Below, one piece after another: positions 19,570 to 28,379 of a DNA stretch of 64,000 nucleotides. This DNA is from Aureococcus anophagefferens (Eukaryota > Sar > Pelagophyceae > Pelagomonadales > Pelagomonadaceae), in the NCBI RefSeq assembly GCF_000186865.1, contig NW_008705566.1, positions 343,945-407,944 on the forward strand, given 5' to 3'. The notes under the pieces were generated by a model that searched no databases, was not told the origin of the DNA, and saw only the letters and a list, made by a program, of their open reading frames with translations. Both the position numbers and the translations under genes were made by a program. Numbering within the stretch: position 1 is the stretch's first letter; the number at the start of each line of letters is the position of its first letter.

Positions 19570-21068
19570 TTAGAGCGGCGTGAAGTCGGCGCCGCCGGCG
19601 TGCCACCACTGCGCGGGCCGGCCGTACGTGTCGAAGGCCCACCACTGGCGCCAGTAGTCGTCGACGCCGTCGCGCAGGAAGAGCGTCAGCACCCACTTCT
19701 CGCCCGATTTCACCTCGCAGCCCGCGTGCCGCGTGAGGCCGCCGTCCATGAGGTGGAGGCTCGGGCTGGATTCGCGCTCGTCGCGGTAGCCCAGGAAGAG
19801 CGCGCTGCCGGGCGCCGGGGACTGGGGCCGCACGCCCGCGCCGGGGAAGACGACGTCGCCGCCGGCCGCCGCCGCCTCGCAGTAGACGACGACGGACGCG
19901 ACGCGGCCGCCCGGGAGGTAGGGCGTCCCGTCGCAGGACCCGTCGCAGTGGCCCGGGTAGGCGTCGCCCGGACCGTAGCGCACGACGTTCAGGGGCTCCT
20001 GGCCTCCGCCGTAGCGCAGCGCGTCCGGCAGCCCCAGGATGCCCACGGCCGCCTGGGCAGGAAAAGGGTGCGAAATTCCCAACTTCAAAGGCTCCTATCT
20101 CGGTCGTTTTCCGCTCGTTTTGGCTGATTTTTGGACGAGCGATCATCTCTCGGGACGGTCTCGAAGCGTGGGTGCTGTTTCCGAAACGCGCGCGCGCGGA
20201 ACACTCACGTTGAAGCGACGTTGAATCACCCTTTTCCTGCCCTGACGGCCGCGTCGCGCGCGCGCTGCGCGACGCGCGCGGCGACCTCGTCGCCGTCGGG
20301 CGGCGCCGCGCTCGACGACCGCCGCAGGGTCGCGTCGAGCGCGCCGCCGGCGGCGCTCACCGTCGCCGCCGTGAGGTTGTGCATCGTCGCGGCCTTGAGG
20401 TGCGCGCACTCCTTCTCGGTCGCGAAGCCGTCGACGAGCACCGCCGCGGCGCCCGTCCCGTTGACGAGCGTGCGGCGCCGCGCGCCGTCGGCCGGCGGCG
20501 GCGCCGACGCGCAGGCTTTGTCGACCCAGGCGTCGGCGAGCGCCTCCTTTTTCGCGCGCGCGGTCCTAGTCTCCCGGATCGCGAACGCGAGGAGCGGCTC
20601 CGCGCGCTTGGCCACGCACCGGACCCAGGGCGCGCCCTCGAGGTCCTCCGCGACGACGGCGTCCATGGCGCCGAGCGCCGCGGCGGCCTCGAAGACGAGC
20701 GCCGCGCCGCGCTCGTCGCAGTCGGCGATCGCGTCGACGGCCGAGTCGCGGTCGCGGTCCGACGTGCCCGCCGCCGCGAGGCCCGTCGCGCTGGTGCCCG
20801 ACCGCATGGCCTCGCCGGCCTCGAGCTCCAGGAGCAGCGACCCGCGCAGCTCCGCGAGCCAGCCCGCGAGCCGCTGGGCGACGCAGCCCAGGGCCGCCGT
20901 CGTGTCCACGGGGCCCGGCGACGGCCCGCTCAGGGCGCCGAGGCAGCCCTTCGCCATGAGCGCCACGGCGCGCTTGCCGTGCAGCCGCGCCAACAGGACC
21001 TCGTCGGGCTCGTCGGCGGCGAGGGCCATCGTAGCGAGGAGGAGCCCGGCCTTGGCAGCCATCATCAT
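19570..21068 (-). CDS. Prolyl 4-hydroxylase-like 2-oxoglutarate/Fe(II) dioxygenase, secretory
   Basis: Exons 21068-20247 and 20052-19570 join in phase 0 to give about 434 residues; retaining the intron would end the protein soon after AVRAGKG. The start (MMMAAKAGLLLATMALA) is a signal peptide; the third Met is equally possible. The C-terminal domain shows the HxD iron ligands (YPGHCDGSCDG), the distal histidine (TRHAGCEV) and the downstream lysine and tryptophan (GEKWVLTLFL). These are the P4Hc pattern of collagen- and cell-wall-type prolyl hydroxylases. The N-terminal half is unknown. It shares a 132-bp divergent promoter with the gene at 21201. Confidence 0.75.
20053..20244 (-). mobile_element. 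Introner element, class 1, copy 2 (spliced as intron 20053-20246)
   Basis: A 192-bp element with a perfect 8-bp target duplication acggccgc (20045-20052, 20245-20252). It has the best terminal inverted repeats in the window: gggcaggaaaagggtg against cacccttttcctgccc, 16 of 16. On the gene strand the target is GCGGCCGT; the donor GT is its last two bases, so six extra bases (Ala-Ala) are retained. The acceptor is the element's own CCCAG. The body is antisense to the gene. Confidence 0.93.
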
Positions 21069-21200
21069 CTGAGACTGCAACGATTTGTGTGAGGTCCTGT
21101 TTTTGAGCGATTTGACTCGAGGCGACTCGAGACGCGTGGCAAGCCTCGACGCATTCGACGCCGACCGTCGAGTCCCCTCGCCGCCGCCAAAAACCACACG
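21069..21200. promoter_or_regulatory. Divergent promoter interval, 132 bp
   Basis: Short spacer between two ATGs on opposite strands (dioxygenase at 21068, secreted protein at 21201). It must hold both promoters. No TATA box is obvious. The sequence contains gactcgaggcgactcgagacg, a repeated gactcgag motif. Confidence 0.6.
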
Positions 21201-21881
21201 ATGCGCCTGCTCGTCGCCCTCGCGGCCGCAGCCCTGTCGTCGGCGTTCGTCGTCGACGACCTGAACCCGGACAACTACGTCCCGATAACGTCGCACAACA
21301 AGGCCATCCTCAAGGCCGTGATCCGCTTCATGGTCGACGGCGACGAGAACGAGGTGCTCGACAACACGTGGCGGAAGCTGTCGCGGGAGATGAAGAAGAA
21401 GTGGCAGCTCCTCATCGGGACCGTGTGGTGCGGCGGGAAGGGCCAGCCGATCTGCGAGTACATGGGCATCACGGGCACGACGATCGCCTGGGGCGACCCC
21501 TGGGACCTCAAGCCCCTGCCGGAGCGGTTCGAGGGCCGGGCGGGCTACAAGTACGTCCGCGCGTTGATCGATGAAGAAATCCAGCCCTTCTGCGCGACGG
21601 AGCACGAGGAGTGGTGCAGCGACGAGATGCTCGAGTACAAGAAGGTGCTCGAGGGGAAGAGCGACGAGGAGCTCGACAAGCTGATCGCCTTCCAGACGAC
21701 GGACGTGCAGCTCATGAGCAAGGTCTACAATTCGGAGTACCAGGGGAAGCAGAGCGACCTGCTGCGGAAGGAGGAGGCGCTCGGCCAGGCCTACCAGGAC
21801 CTCGTGATCCCCGCGCGCGCGCGGCTCGCGCTCATGAAGGAGATCCTCGAGGTCAAGAGCGAGCGCAGCGCGGCGATCTAG
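21201..21881 (+). CDS. Secreted protein of unknown function
   Basis: A 226-residue protein with a clear signal peptide (MRLLVALAAAALSSAF). The mature part has four cysteines in two clusters (TVWCGGKGQPICEY and PFCATEHEEWCSDE), suggesting disulfides in the secretory pathway, and an alpha-helical charged C-terminus. I do not recognise a family. Its divergent partner is a prolyl-hydroxylase-like enzyme, so co-expression is possible but unproven. Confidence 0.65.
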   Translation: MRLLVALAAAALSSAFVVDDLNPDNYVPITSHNKAILKAVIRFMVDGDENEVLDNTWRKLSREMKKKWQLLIGTVWCGGKGQPICEYMGITGTTIAWGDPWDLKPLPERFEGRAGYKYVRALIDEEIQPFCATEHEEWCSDEMLEYKKVLEGKSDEELDKLIAFQTTDVQLMSKVYNSEYQGKQSDLLRKEEALGQAYQDLVIPARARLALMKEILEVKSERSAAI

Positions 21882-21976
21882 GGGCCGACGGCCGCGGCGA
21901 CGGACGCGCGGTCGATTCGTCGACGGCTCCGGGCCGCCGCGGCGACGGCGCGCGCTCGGGAATAAAACGCGGCGAT

Positions 21977-22723
21977 TTAGTTCGGGTACATGAGCTCGAG
22001 GGCCTGGAGCTTCTCCTTGGCCTGCTCGTACTTGAGCAGGAGCTTCTCCATCTCGTCCTTCGGCGGGTCGCCCGGGAGCTCGGGCCGCGGCGACGCGGCG
22101 GCGGGCGGCGCGGGCTCCGCGCGCGCGGTCCGCGGGCTCGGGAGCCTCGGCGACGGGACGCGGGGCGACGGCGCCGGCGGCGCCGCGGCGCGCTGCATGG
22201 ACTCGAGGAGCTGGACGTAGGCGCGCGCGGCGCGCGCGAGGTCCTCGAGTTCGACGTCGGGGGGCCGCGCGCGCTCCGCCTCCGCCGTCGCCTTCGCGAG
22301 GAGCTCGGCCGGCGGCTCGTCGCGGGGCGCGTTGGCGGCGGCGACGAGGTCCTGTCTCTCGCGGGCCCAGGCCTCGCGCTCGGCCTCGAGCGCGCGCTCC
22401 GCGTCGTCCGCGCGCCGCTCGGCCGCGGCCGCGCGCGCCGCGGCCGCCGCGGCCTTCTCCTCGTGGACGCGCTGGGACGCGCGCGCCGACGCGACGCGCT
22501 CCGCCTCGGCGTGGAGCAGCGCCTCGATGCGCTGGAGCTCCATGTGGCTCCGCTGGATGCGGTCCATGGCCTGGGCCCGCTCGCACTTGATGGCCCGGTC
22601 GAGGTGCACGAGGAGCAGCGACGACTCGGGCGTCGCCAGCGCGTCGTCGCCGCCGGCCCCGCGCACGCCCAGGCCCGGCAGGTACGCCGGCAGCTCCGGC
22701 GCGTCGCGCCCGGGCGACGCCAT
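21977..22723 (-). CDS. Coiled-coil protein of unknown function
   Basis: A 248-residue frame from the ATG at 22723 (MASPGRDAPE). The frame stays open upstream to 22861 through AT-rich palindromic sequence that is unlikely to be coding. Residues 50-140 form an Ala/Glu/Arg heptad-rich coiled coil (EKAAAAAARAAAAERRADDA), then a Ser/Pro-rich stretch with three RVPSPR-like repeats. The end is a short leucine-rich helix (KYEQAKEKLQALELMYPN). Function not recognisable. Confidence 0.5.
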   Translation of the reverse strand: MASPGRDAPELPAYLPGLGVRGAGGDDALATPESSLLLVHLDRAIKCERAQAMDRIQRSHMELQRIEALLHAEAERVASARASQRVHEEKAAAAAARAAAAERRADDAERALEAEREAWARERQDLVAAANAPRDEPPAELLAKATAEAERARPPDVELEDLARAARAYVQLLESMQRAAAPPAPSPRVPSPRLPSPRTARAEPAPPAAASPRPELPGDPPKDEMEKLLLKYEQAKEKLQALELMYPN

Positions 22724-22827
22724 GGGCGCCGGTTGCGGCGTTCGCGTTTGAGTAGGGGCTGCCCCAAAAAGCCGTGGTTGACATGCAATTTCCTGATTGT
22801 CAAAATTACCGATTTTACACGGTCGAT

Positions 22828-22862
22828 CTTGTCCAACATTATTATCAACATTGTTGGACAAG
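22828..22862. repeat. Perfect 11-bp inverted repeat in an AT-rich island
   Basis: Arms cttgtccaaca (22828-22838) and tgttggacaag (22852-22862) with a 13-bp AT-rich spacer. They lie between two divergent starts (22723 minus, 22972 plus) in a block (about 22760-22865) much poorer in GC than its surroundings. It could be a dyad operator-like site or a remnant of a small mobile element. Confidence 0.7.
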
Positions 22863-22971
22863 CGTGGCGACGACCGGCGTTCCTGGGGCGCGTCGGAGAC
22901 CGCGGCGCCGTCCCGATTCCGGAGCGGGCGCGCGTCCTCGCTCGACGGCGCGGCGCCGAATAAAAACCTGC

Positions 22972-24642
22972 ATGAGCACCGCGGGCGAGGGTGAGCCGCC
23001 CCGGGAGCGCGAGCCGGCCGCGGGGCAGCCCCCGGACGACGAGGCGGCGCGGGACGAGCCGGCGAAGGTGTCGCCGCCGGGGGGCGAGGAGCGCCGCATC
23101 GACATGCCCGAGCCGAGCGACGACGCCGCGCCGAAGAAGCGCAAGGCCGACGGCGGCGCCGCGGCGGACGCGGCCGCCGCGCCCGGCGACGGCGCCGAGG
23201 AGGAGGACGGCGGCGACAAGAAGCGGAAGAAGAAGGCGGAGCCGCGGCGGTGGACGCAGGTCGAGGACGCCGCGCTCTGCGTCGCCGTGAAGCAGCACGG
23301 CGAGTGCAACTGGAAGTCCATCGCCGCGGCGGTCGGATCGCGGAACCACATGCAGTGCCTCCAGCGCTGGAAGAAGGTGCTGAAGCCGGGCCTCGTCAAG
23401 GGCAACTGGACGCGGTCCGAGGACGAGACTTTAGCGCGGCGCCTCGAGGTCGCGGCGAGGGACCCCAACGGCATGCAGCGCGTCGACTGGCCGGGCGTCG
23501 CGAGCCTCCTGCCGCTCCGGTCCGCGCGCGAGTGCCGCGAGCGCTGGAAGTACTGCCTGTCGCCCCTGGCCCACGGCCACCGCGACGCCGCGGGCCGCGA
23601 GGCCTACGGCGAGGGGCCCTTCGGGGGCTACCCGCCGCCCCACGCGCCGCCGCCCTACGGCCGCTACGCGCCGTTCGGCCGGCCGCCGCCGGACGTCGGG
23701 CCCCCCGAGTTCCCGCCGGGCGCGCCGCCGCCCGTCGGCCGCGACGGCGGGCCCCGGCCGCCGCCGCCCCACCCCTACGGGCCCTACGGCCGCTACGGCG
23801 AGGACTACGCCGGCGGGGACCCCGGCGACGCGCGGTGGCGCGACGCGCTCGCCGCGGATCTCGAGAAGCGGCTCCTGGAGCAGCGGGCCGTCGTCGACGG
23901 CATGCTCCGGGAGGTCGCGCTGCTGCGCCGCGGCCGGGACCAGCCCTGGCCCGCCGACGGCCGGCCGCCGGAGGCCGAGGCCGCGCCGCCGGCCGACGGC
24001 GCCGCGGGCGCCGCGCCCGCGACGAGCCGCGACCGCGTGTCGTCCGCGCTCGAGGTCGTCGCGCGCGCGGCCCGCGGCGAGGACCGGCCGCCGCCGGACG
24101 ACGACGCCTACCGCCGCGGCGCGCCGGCGCTCTCCTTCAGCCCGCCGGGCGGCCACGACGCGGCGCGGGACCTCGCGCCGCCGAGCATGAGCCCGCTCGG
24201 CGACCTGGGCACGCTCGGCACGTCGCCGCGGCTCCCGGGCGACGGCTACCCGCGCTACGGCGCGCCGCCGCCGGGCGGCGGCCGCGACGCCTACGGGGGC
24301 CGCTACGGCGGGTCGCCCTTCGGGTCCGCGCCGTTCCGGGGCCTCGCGCCCGCGGGCGGCACGCCGTCCATGGAGGACGAGTCGCCGTCGTTCATGTACT
24401 CCCAGATCGCGCCCCTGCTCCACTCGCCGGCGAGCCCGCCGGGCTCGGGCTTCTACTACTCGCCGCACCTCGCGCCGCAGCCGCCGCGCCAGCTGAACCA
24501 CGGGCCGTCGCCGTCGGGCTCGACCGCGTCGCTCGGCTCGCGGCGGAGCCCGCCGCCGCCGCGCCGCGAGCTCGGCGACGACGCGCCGCCGCCCGCGGCG
24601 GCCCTCGTCGACTTCGCCGACGCCGCGGCGTCGGCCTCCTGA
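22972..24642 (+). CDS. R2R3-type Myb DNA-binding protein
   Basis: A 556-residue protein. After an acidic and basic N-terminus with nuclear-localisation-like KKRK and KKRKKK runs, two Myb repeats follow at about residues 90-205. Repeat one has W residues in RRWTQVEDAALCVAV, CNWKSIAAAV and CLQRWKKVL; repeat two has KGNWTRSEDETLARRL, VDWPGVASLL and CRERWKYCL. Spacing fits the Myb tryptophan pattern. The remaining 350 residues are disordered and rich in Pro, Gly and Tyr (YGRYAPFGRPPP), a possible activation region. Likely a nuclear transcription factor; targets unknown. Confidence 0.85.
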   Translation: MSTAGEGEPPREREPAAGQPPDDEAARDEPAKVSPPGGEERRIDMPEPSDDAAPKKRKADGGAAADAAAAPGDGAEEEDGGDKKRKKKAEPRRWTQVEDAALCVAVKQHGECNWKSIAAAVGSRNHMQCLQRWKKVLKPGLVKGNWTRSEDETLARRLEVAARDPNGMQRVDWPGVASLLPLRSARECRERWKYCLSPLAHGHRDAAGREAYGEGPFGGYPPPHAPPPYGRYAPFGRPPPDVGPPEFPPGAPPPVGRDGGPRPPPPHPYGPYGRYGEDYAGGDPGDARWRDALAADLEKRLLEQRAVVDGMLREVALLRRGRDQPWPADGRPPEAEAAPPADGAAGAAPATSRDRVSSALEVVARAARGEDRPPPDDDAYRRGAPALSFSPPGGHDAARDLAPPSMSPLGDLGTLGTSPRLPGDGYPRYGAPPPGGGRDAYGGRYGGSPFGSAPFRGLAPAGGTPSMEDESPSFMYSQIAPLLHSPASPPGSGFYYSPHLAPQPPRQLNHGPSPSGSTASLGSRRSPPPPRRELGDDAPPPAAALVDFADAAASAS

Positions 24643-24697
24643 ATTTCTTGTCGTCCCTGCAACCCCCCTGAATTTCTTGTCGTCCCTGCAACCCCCT
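24640..24697 (+). repeat. 29-bp tandem repeat spanning the Myb stop codon
   Basis: Two exact copies of a 29-bp unit, tgaatttcttgtcgtccctg followed by caacccccc, at 24640-24668 and 24669-24697; the last base of copy two differs. The first TGA is the stop codon of the Myb gene, so the duplication adds a second copy of the stop and the start of the 3' UTR. Confidence 0.85.
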
Positions 24698-24753
24698 TCG
24701 CTTCGCCGTGTCCCCGCCCCGCGTCCCGCGGCGCGACGCTCCCCACACGAGCC

Positions 24754-25827
24754 TTACTGCTTCTGCGCCGGGGGGAGGCCGTCGTGCGCCATGGTGGAGT
24801 AGTCCTTCATGCTCGTGTCGAGGGCGTCCTTGAGCGTCGGCCGCGGGTCCTCCATGTCCGGGTAGTAGATCTGGGCCATGAAGCGGACGCAGCCGAGGGG
24901 GTCGTTGCCCGCGCAGTTGACGACGAAGGCCTCCTCGCCGGCCTGGGGCGGCCAGTCGAGCTCGCGGATGGGCACGATGGCGCCGTTGTTGAAGAGCAGC
25001 GCGCGCTGGAGCTGCGCGGGGTGCTCGAGCGCGACGACGCCCTCGAAGAGCGAGTTGTCGTCGTAGGTGGCGCCGCACAAGGCCCACTGGTCGCCGCAGC
25101 CGCCGACCGTCGCGCAGTTGCAGGCCGTGCCCGACGTGCCGTCGTAGGTCTTGTCGCTGAAGTCCAGGATCGTCCGCACGAGCGACCGCGCGTCGGCCGT
25201 GTTCTGCCAGAGCATCGCGCCCGAGTTGAAGTTCTCCTCCAGCACGTCCGTGGTGACGTCCGTCGTGACGTAGTCCGAGCCCGCGGAGATGACGAGCTTC
25301 GTGTCCGAGTTTTTGAGGTCGCCGCTGGGCACGAGGCCGTCGAGCGCGGGGCTGTTCGGCACGAAGACGGCGTCGCCGTCCGTCGCGAAGACCCAGGCGC
25401 AGGTCCCGCCGGCGGCGTTGCCGCCCTCGGCGTGGGCGCCGCCGGTGAGCATGGCGTCCTGGATGGCGCAGTACTTGTAGGCGACGTTCGTGAGCGAGCA
25501 CGCGTAACTGGCGCTGCCGTCGCAGCACGTCGGCGCGTCCGCGTAGTGGAGCAGGCGGTAGCCGTGGTCGGCGGCGTAGGCCTCCTTGCCGGGGAACGTG
25601 TAGGCCGACACGTCGAGGAACTCGTCGCCCGCGGCGACGTGCACGAGGCAGACGTCGCCGTCCTGCTGCACGCCGTCGAGGGACGCCGTCGTCAGGCCCA
25701 GGGGCTGCGTGCCCACGGCGACGGCGGCGACGCAGAGGCCCGCGAGGCCCAGGGACAGGCCCAGCTTCATGAACCGCGGCGGCGCGTCCTCCTGCGCCAC
25801 GGACGGGAGCGTGCCGTAGGACGGCAT
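24754..25827 (-). CDS. Type II membrane glycosyltransferase-like protein (GT34-like)
   Basis: A 357-residue protein from the ATG at 25827 (MPSYGTLPSVAQEDAPPRF), with a signal anchor at about 20-42 (LGLSLGLAGLCVAAVAVG). CAWVFATDGDAVFVPN near residue 150 resembles the DxD-bearing strand of GT34 galactosyl- or mannosyltransferases (W-x-x-x-x-D-x-D-x). SGAMLWQNTADARSLVRTIL further on fits the acceptor region, and cysteines are frequent. A Golgi role in glycan building is inferred. GT34 is the best guess, not certain. Confidence 0.55.
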   Translation of the reverse strand: MPSYGTLPSVAQEDAPPRFMKLGLSLGLAGLCVAAVAVGTQPLGLTTASLDGVQQDGDVCLVHVAAGDEFLDVSAYTFPGKEAYAADHGYRLLHYADAPTCCDGSASYACSLTNVAYKYCAIQDAMLTGGAHAEGGNAAGGTCAWVFATDGDAVFVPNSPALDGLVPSGDLKNSDTKLVISAGSDYVTTDVTTDVLEENFNSGAMLWQNTADARSLVRTILDFSDKTYDGTSGTACNCATVGGCGDQWALCGATYDDNSLFEGVVALEHPAQLQRALLFNNGAIVPIRELDWPPQAGEEAFVVNCAGNDPLGCVRFMAQIYYPDMEDPRPTLKDALDTSMKDYSTMAHDGLPPAQKQ

Positions 25828-26028
25828 GGCGGTGTGTTTGTGCCGAGGCCGTGTGTCTCCTTCGAGACGAGCCGAAGCATCTAGAATTTCGGAGATCGTG
25901 GTTATCGATGCAGTTGTAAAAATGCTCAACAAGAGCTCGCTAAACTTAGCCTAAAGCTTGCGGCAAGGCCTCGAGAGGCGGTGGCGCAGTGCGGCCGCAC
26001 CAACCGAGCCGCAGCGCTTTGCCACGCG

Positions 26029-26736
26029 ATGCTGCGCCTGCGCGCCCGACCGCTGTGCTGCGCCTTGCTGGCGCGCGCCGGCGCCGTGCGCATGGGCGGC
26101 GGCGGCGCGCGACGGCGCGTCGACGCGCCGGCGCCGGCGCCGAGCGCCGACGTCGACGTGCCCGCGGCGCCGCCCGCGACGCTGCGGAGCGTCGACGCGC
26201 CGGCGCCGGCGCCGAGCGCCGACGTCGACGTGCCCGCGGCGCCGCCCGCGACGCTGCGGAGCGCTCTCAAAATCATGTTCGACCCCGTGGGCCGCGGCAA
26301 GGAGCGCGCGCGCACCGTCGAGTCGCGGCCGCCGTCGGACCCCATGGTCTACACGCACGTCGCGTTCCTGCCGGCCGTCGGCGCCGCGGCGTCGACAGGC
26401 CTCTACGAGCTCGCGGTCCTCCAGAGCGCCGTCCTCGGCGCGAGCCTCGCCTACCACGCCACGGGCGAGCGGCCGGGCGCGCTGGCCAAGGTCGAGGGGT
26501 CCCTCGCGAAGGCGCTCTTCGCGTACGGAGCGCTGCAGACCTTCGCGAACGCGCCGCCGGACCTCTTCGCGTGCGAGGCGGCGCTCGCCGCCGCGACGCT
26601 CGCGGCGTTCCTCGTGACGAACCTGCGGCCGGAGACCTACGAGGCGTGGCACCCGCTCGGGCTCCACGTGCTGCCCGGCGTCTGGTCCTGCGTCGTCGCC
26701 TGCCGCCACGACTCGCTCCTGGCCCTGCTAAGCTAG
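26029..26736 (+). CDS. Small membrane protein with 24-residue tandem repeat, unknown function
   Basis: A 235-residue frame from the first in-frame ATG (26029). The N-terminal 30 residues (MLRLRARPLCCALLARAGA) are basic and hydrophobic and could target an organelle. Two exact copies of a 24-residue block starting VDAPAPAPSADVDVPAAPPA follow. After residue 100 come several hydrophobic helices (AFLPAVGAAASTGLYELAVL, ACEAALAAATLAAFLVTN). No family is recognised. Its stop is close to that of the convergent nuclease gene. Confidence 0.5.
   Translation: MLRLRARPLCCALLARAGAVRMGGGGARRRVDAPAPAPSADVDVPAAPPATLRSVDAPAPAPSADVDVPAAPPATLRSALKIMFDPVGRGKERARTVESRPPSDPMVYTHVAFLPAVGAAASTGLYELAVLQSAVLGASLAYHATGERPGALAKVEGSLAKALFAYGALQTFANAPPDLFACEAALAAATLAAFLVTNLRPETYEAWHPLGLHVLPGVWSCVVACRHDSLLALLS
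26119..26262 (+). repeat. 72-bp coding tandem repeat (two copies)
   Basis: 26119-26190 and 26191-26262 are the same 72-bp unit, in frame, adding 24 residues. The near identity at DNA level shows a recent duplication inside the coding region. Confidence 0.9.
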
Positions 26737-26796
26737 GACGCACGCAGCCGCTCGCAAAGGTGCCGGGGCACGCAAGGAGCGTCGACCAAGCGAACG

Positions 26797-28239
26797 TTAG
26801 GACGCGCGCAGCCGCTCGAGGAGCGTCTCCTTCGCCGGGGAGCCCCGCGGCACGACGGCGTTGAGGCCGCGCGCCTTGCATCGCGCGCGGAGCTCCTTGA
26901 CGGGGAGCGACGCGAGGTCGTCGCCGAGCGGCGCCGAGGGCGCCGCGGGCGCGGCGGCGACCGCCTCCGCGTCGGCCGCGACCGCGACCTCGTCGAAGAT
27001 CATGGGCCGCGCGACGTGGCAGAAGCACCACTTGCGGTCGCAGTGCGGGAACGCCGCCGGGTCGTTCTCCGCGACGCGCGCGTGGATGTCGGCCCAGACG
27101 CTCCGCAGATCGTCCTGGACGCCGTCGAGCACGCGCCGCCGCGCGTCGGCGTCGGCCGGGAGCGCCTCGTCGACGGCCTCGGCCGCGTCGCCGCCGAGGT
27201 AGAGCAGCCGGAGCTCCGCGACGCGGTCGCTCGTCGAGTAGAGGCCCGCGTCCTGCTCGAACTGGCGCTCGAGCATCCAGGCGTAGATGCGGAGCTGGAA
27301 GAGGGCGCGGTCCTCGAGCTCCGCCTTGAGGGCCGGCGGGTAGTAGGCCTTGGAGCCCGCGGACCTGCCCGTCTTGTAGTCGACCTGGGTAGCAAAAGAG
27401 AGCGAAATTCCCAACTTCAAAGGCTCCTAGCTCGGCCGGTTTCCACTCGTTTCGGCTGATTTTTGGACGAGCGATCATCTCTCGGAACGGTCTCGAAGCG
27501 TGGATGCTTTTTTTCGGAACGCGCGCGCGCGGAAAACTCACGTTGAAGCGACGTTGAATCACCCTTTTGCTGCCCTATAGTCGACGACGCGCAGGCCGCC
27601 GTCGAGCGCGTCGAGGCGGTCGAGCTTGCCCACGACGACGAGGGGCGGCAGGCCGCCCTCGACGGCGACCTCGCCCTCGAGCCACTCCTCGTTGGCGACG
27701 ACGCGCGCGTCGAGGTCCGCGTCCGCGGGATCCTCGAAAGCGACGTAGTTCCGCAGCAGCTGGAAGCTCTCGAGCCCCCAGTCGCGCTCCGCGTCGCGGT
27801 CGCCGAAGAGGGGCGGCGACGCGCCGAGATACGACCCGCGCACGTTGCGCCACTCCTCGCGGAACGCCGCCTCCAGGTTCTCCGGCGTCCGCTCCTCCGC
27901 GGGCCGTTCGAACATGCGCTCGAGCACGAGGTGCACGAGCGAGCCCTTGACGAGCGCCGGCGACGGCGGCTCGGGCAGGCGCCAGAGGTTCCTAAACAAG
28001 AACAACTGCTCGCACTCGCGAAACGTCGTCGCCGCCGTCGGCGACAGGCGCTTGGGCATGCGCAGCGGGCTCGTGCGCTTCGCGGCGCCGGCGGCGCGGA
28101 TGCGCTCGAGCGACGCGTCGTCGAGGGTCGTCGCTTTGCAGGCGGTGCTCGCGGCGCGCCGTTGCGCGCGTTGCAGCGCGACGGCGCCGCGGACGGCGAG
28201 CAACATCGTCGACAGGCGAAGGCCCATCGGCTGCTCCAC
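26797..28239 (-). CDS. RecB/Cas4-like PD-(D/E)XK nuclease with C-terminal SAP domain
   Basis: Exons 28239-27586 and 27384-26797 join in phase 0 to give 413 residues. The introner interrupts the catalytic motif itself: exon 1 ends GGLRV and exon 2 starts VDYKTG, recreating the (V)VDYKTG motif of RecB-family nucleases. Upstream are SPTAATTFRECEQLFLFRNL (RecB-type LSxS region), GSLVHLVLERMFE and VVVGKLDRLDAL, the GxxDR motif holding the acidic metal ligand. Cysteines follow (FPHCDRKWCFCH). The last 45 residues (LASLPVKELRARCKARGLNA) are a SAP DNA-binding motif. Likely a DNA repair or organelle DNA exonuclease; the N-terminus is basic and may be a transit peptide. Confidence 0.8.
27385..27577 (-). 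mobile_element. Introner element, class 1, copy 3 (spliced as intron 27385-27585)
   Basis: A 193-bp element with a perfect 8-bp target duplication tagtcgac (27377-27384, 27578-27585). On the gene strand the target is GTCGACTA, whose first two bases are the donor; the acceptor is the element's CTACCCAG. Splicing restores GTCGACTAC exactly. The body is antisense to the gene. Confidence 0.93.
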
Positions 28240-28379
28240 TCCGATCGAGGCTCGCCGGTTGCCACTGTCACCAGCGTCGGCGTCGGCGCGCGCGTCGTCG
28301 CAGCGCTGCGCAAGCTCCCACTGCTCCTCCGCTCGAGCGCATCGGTCGCATCGATCGCAGCGATCGCCGGAACGGAACG
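28240..28379. promoter_or_regulatory. Divergent promoter interval, 140 bp
   Basis: Spacer between the start of the nuclease gene (28239, minus) and the SDR gene (28380, plus). It contains a cluster of gatcg-type repeats (cgcatcgatcgcagcgatcg, about 28348-28367) that form overlapping short palindromes. No TATA box is seen. Confidence 0.5.
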
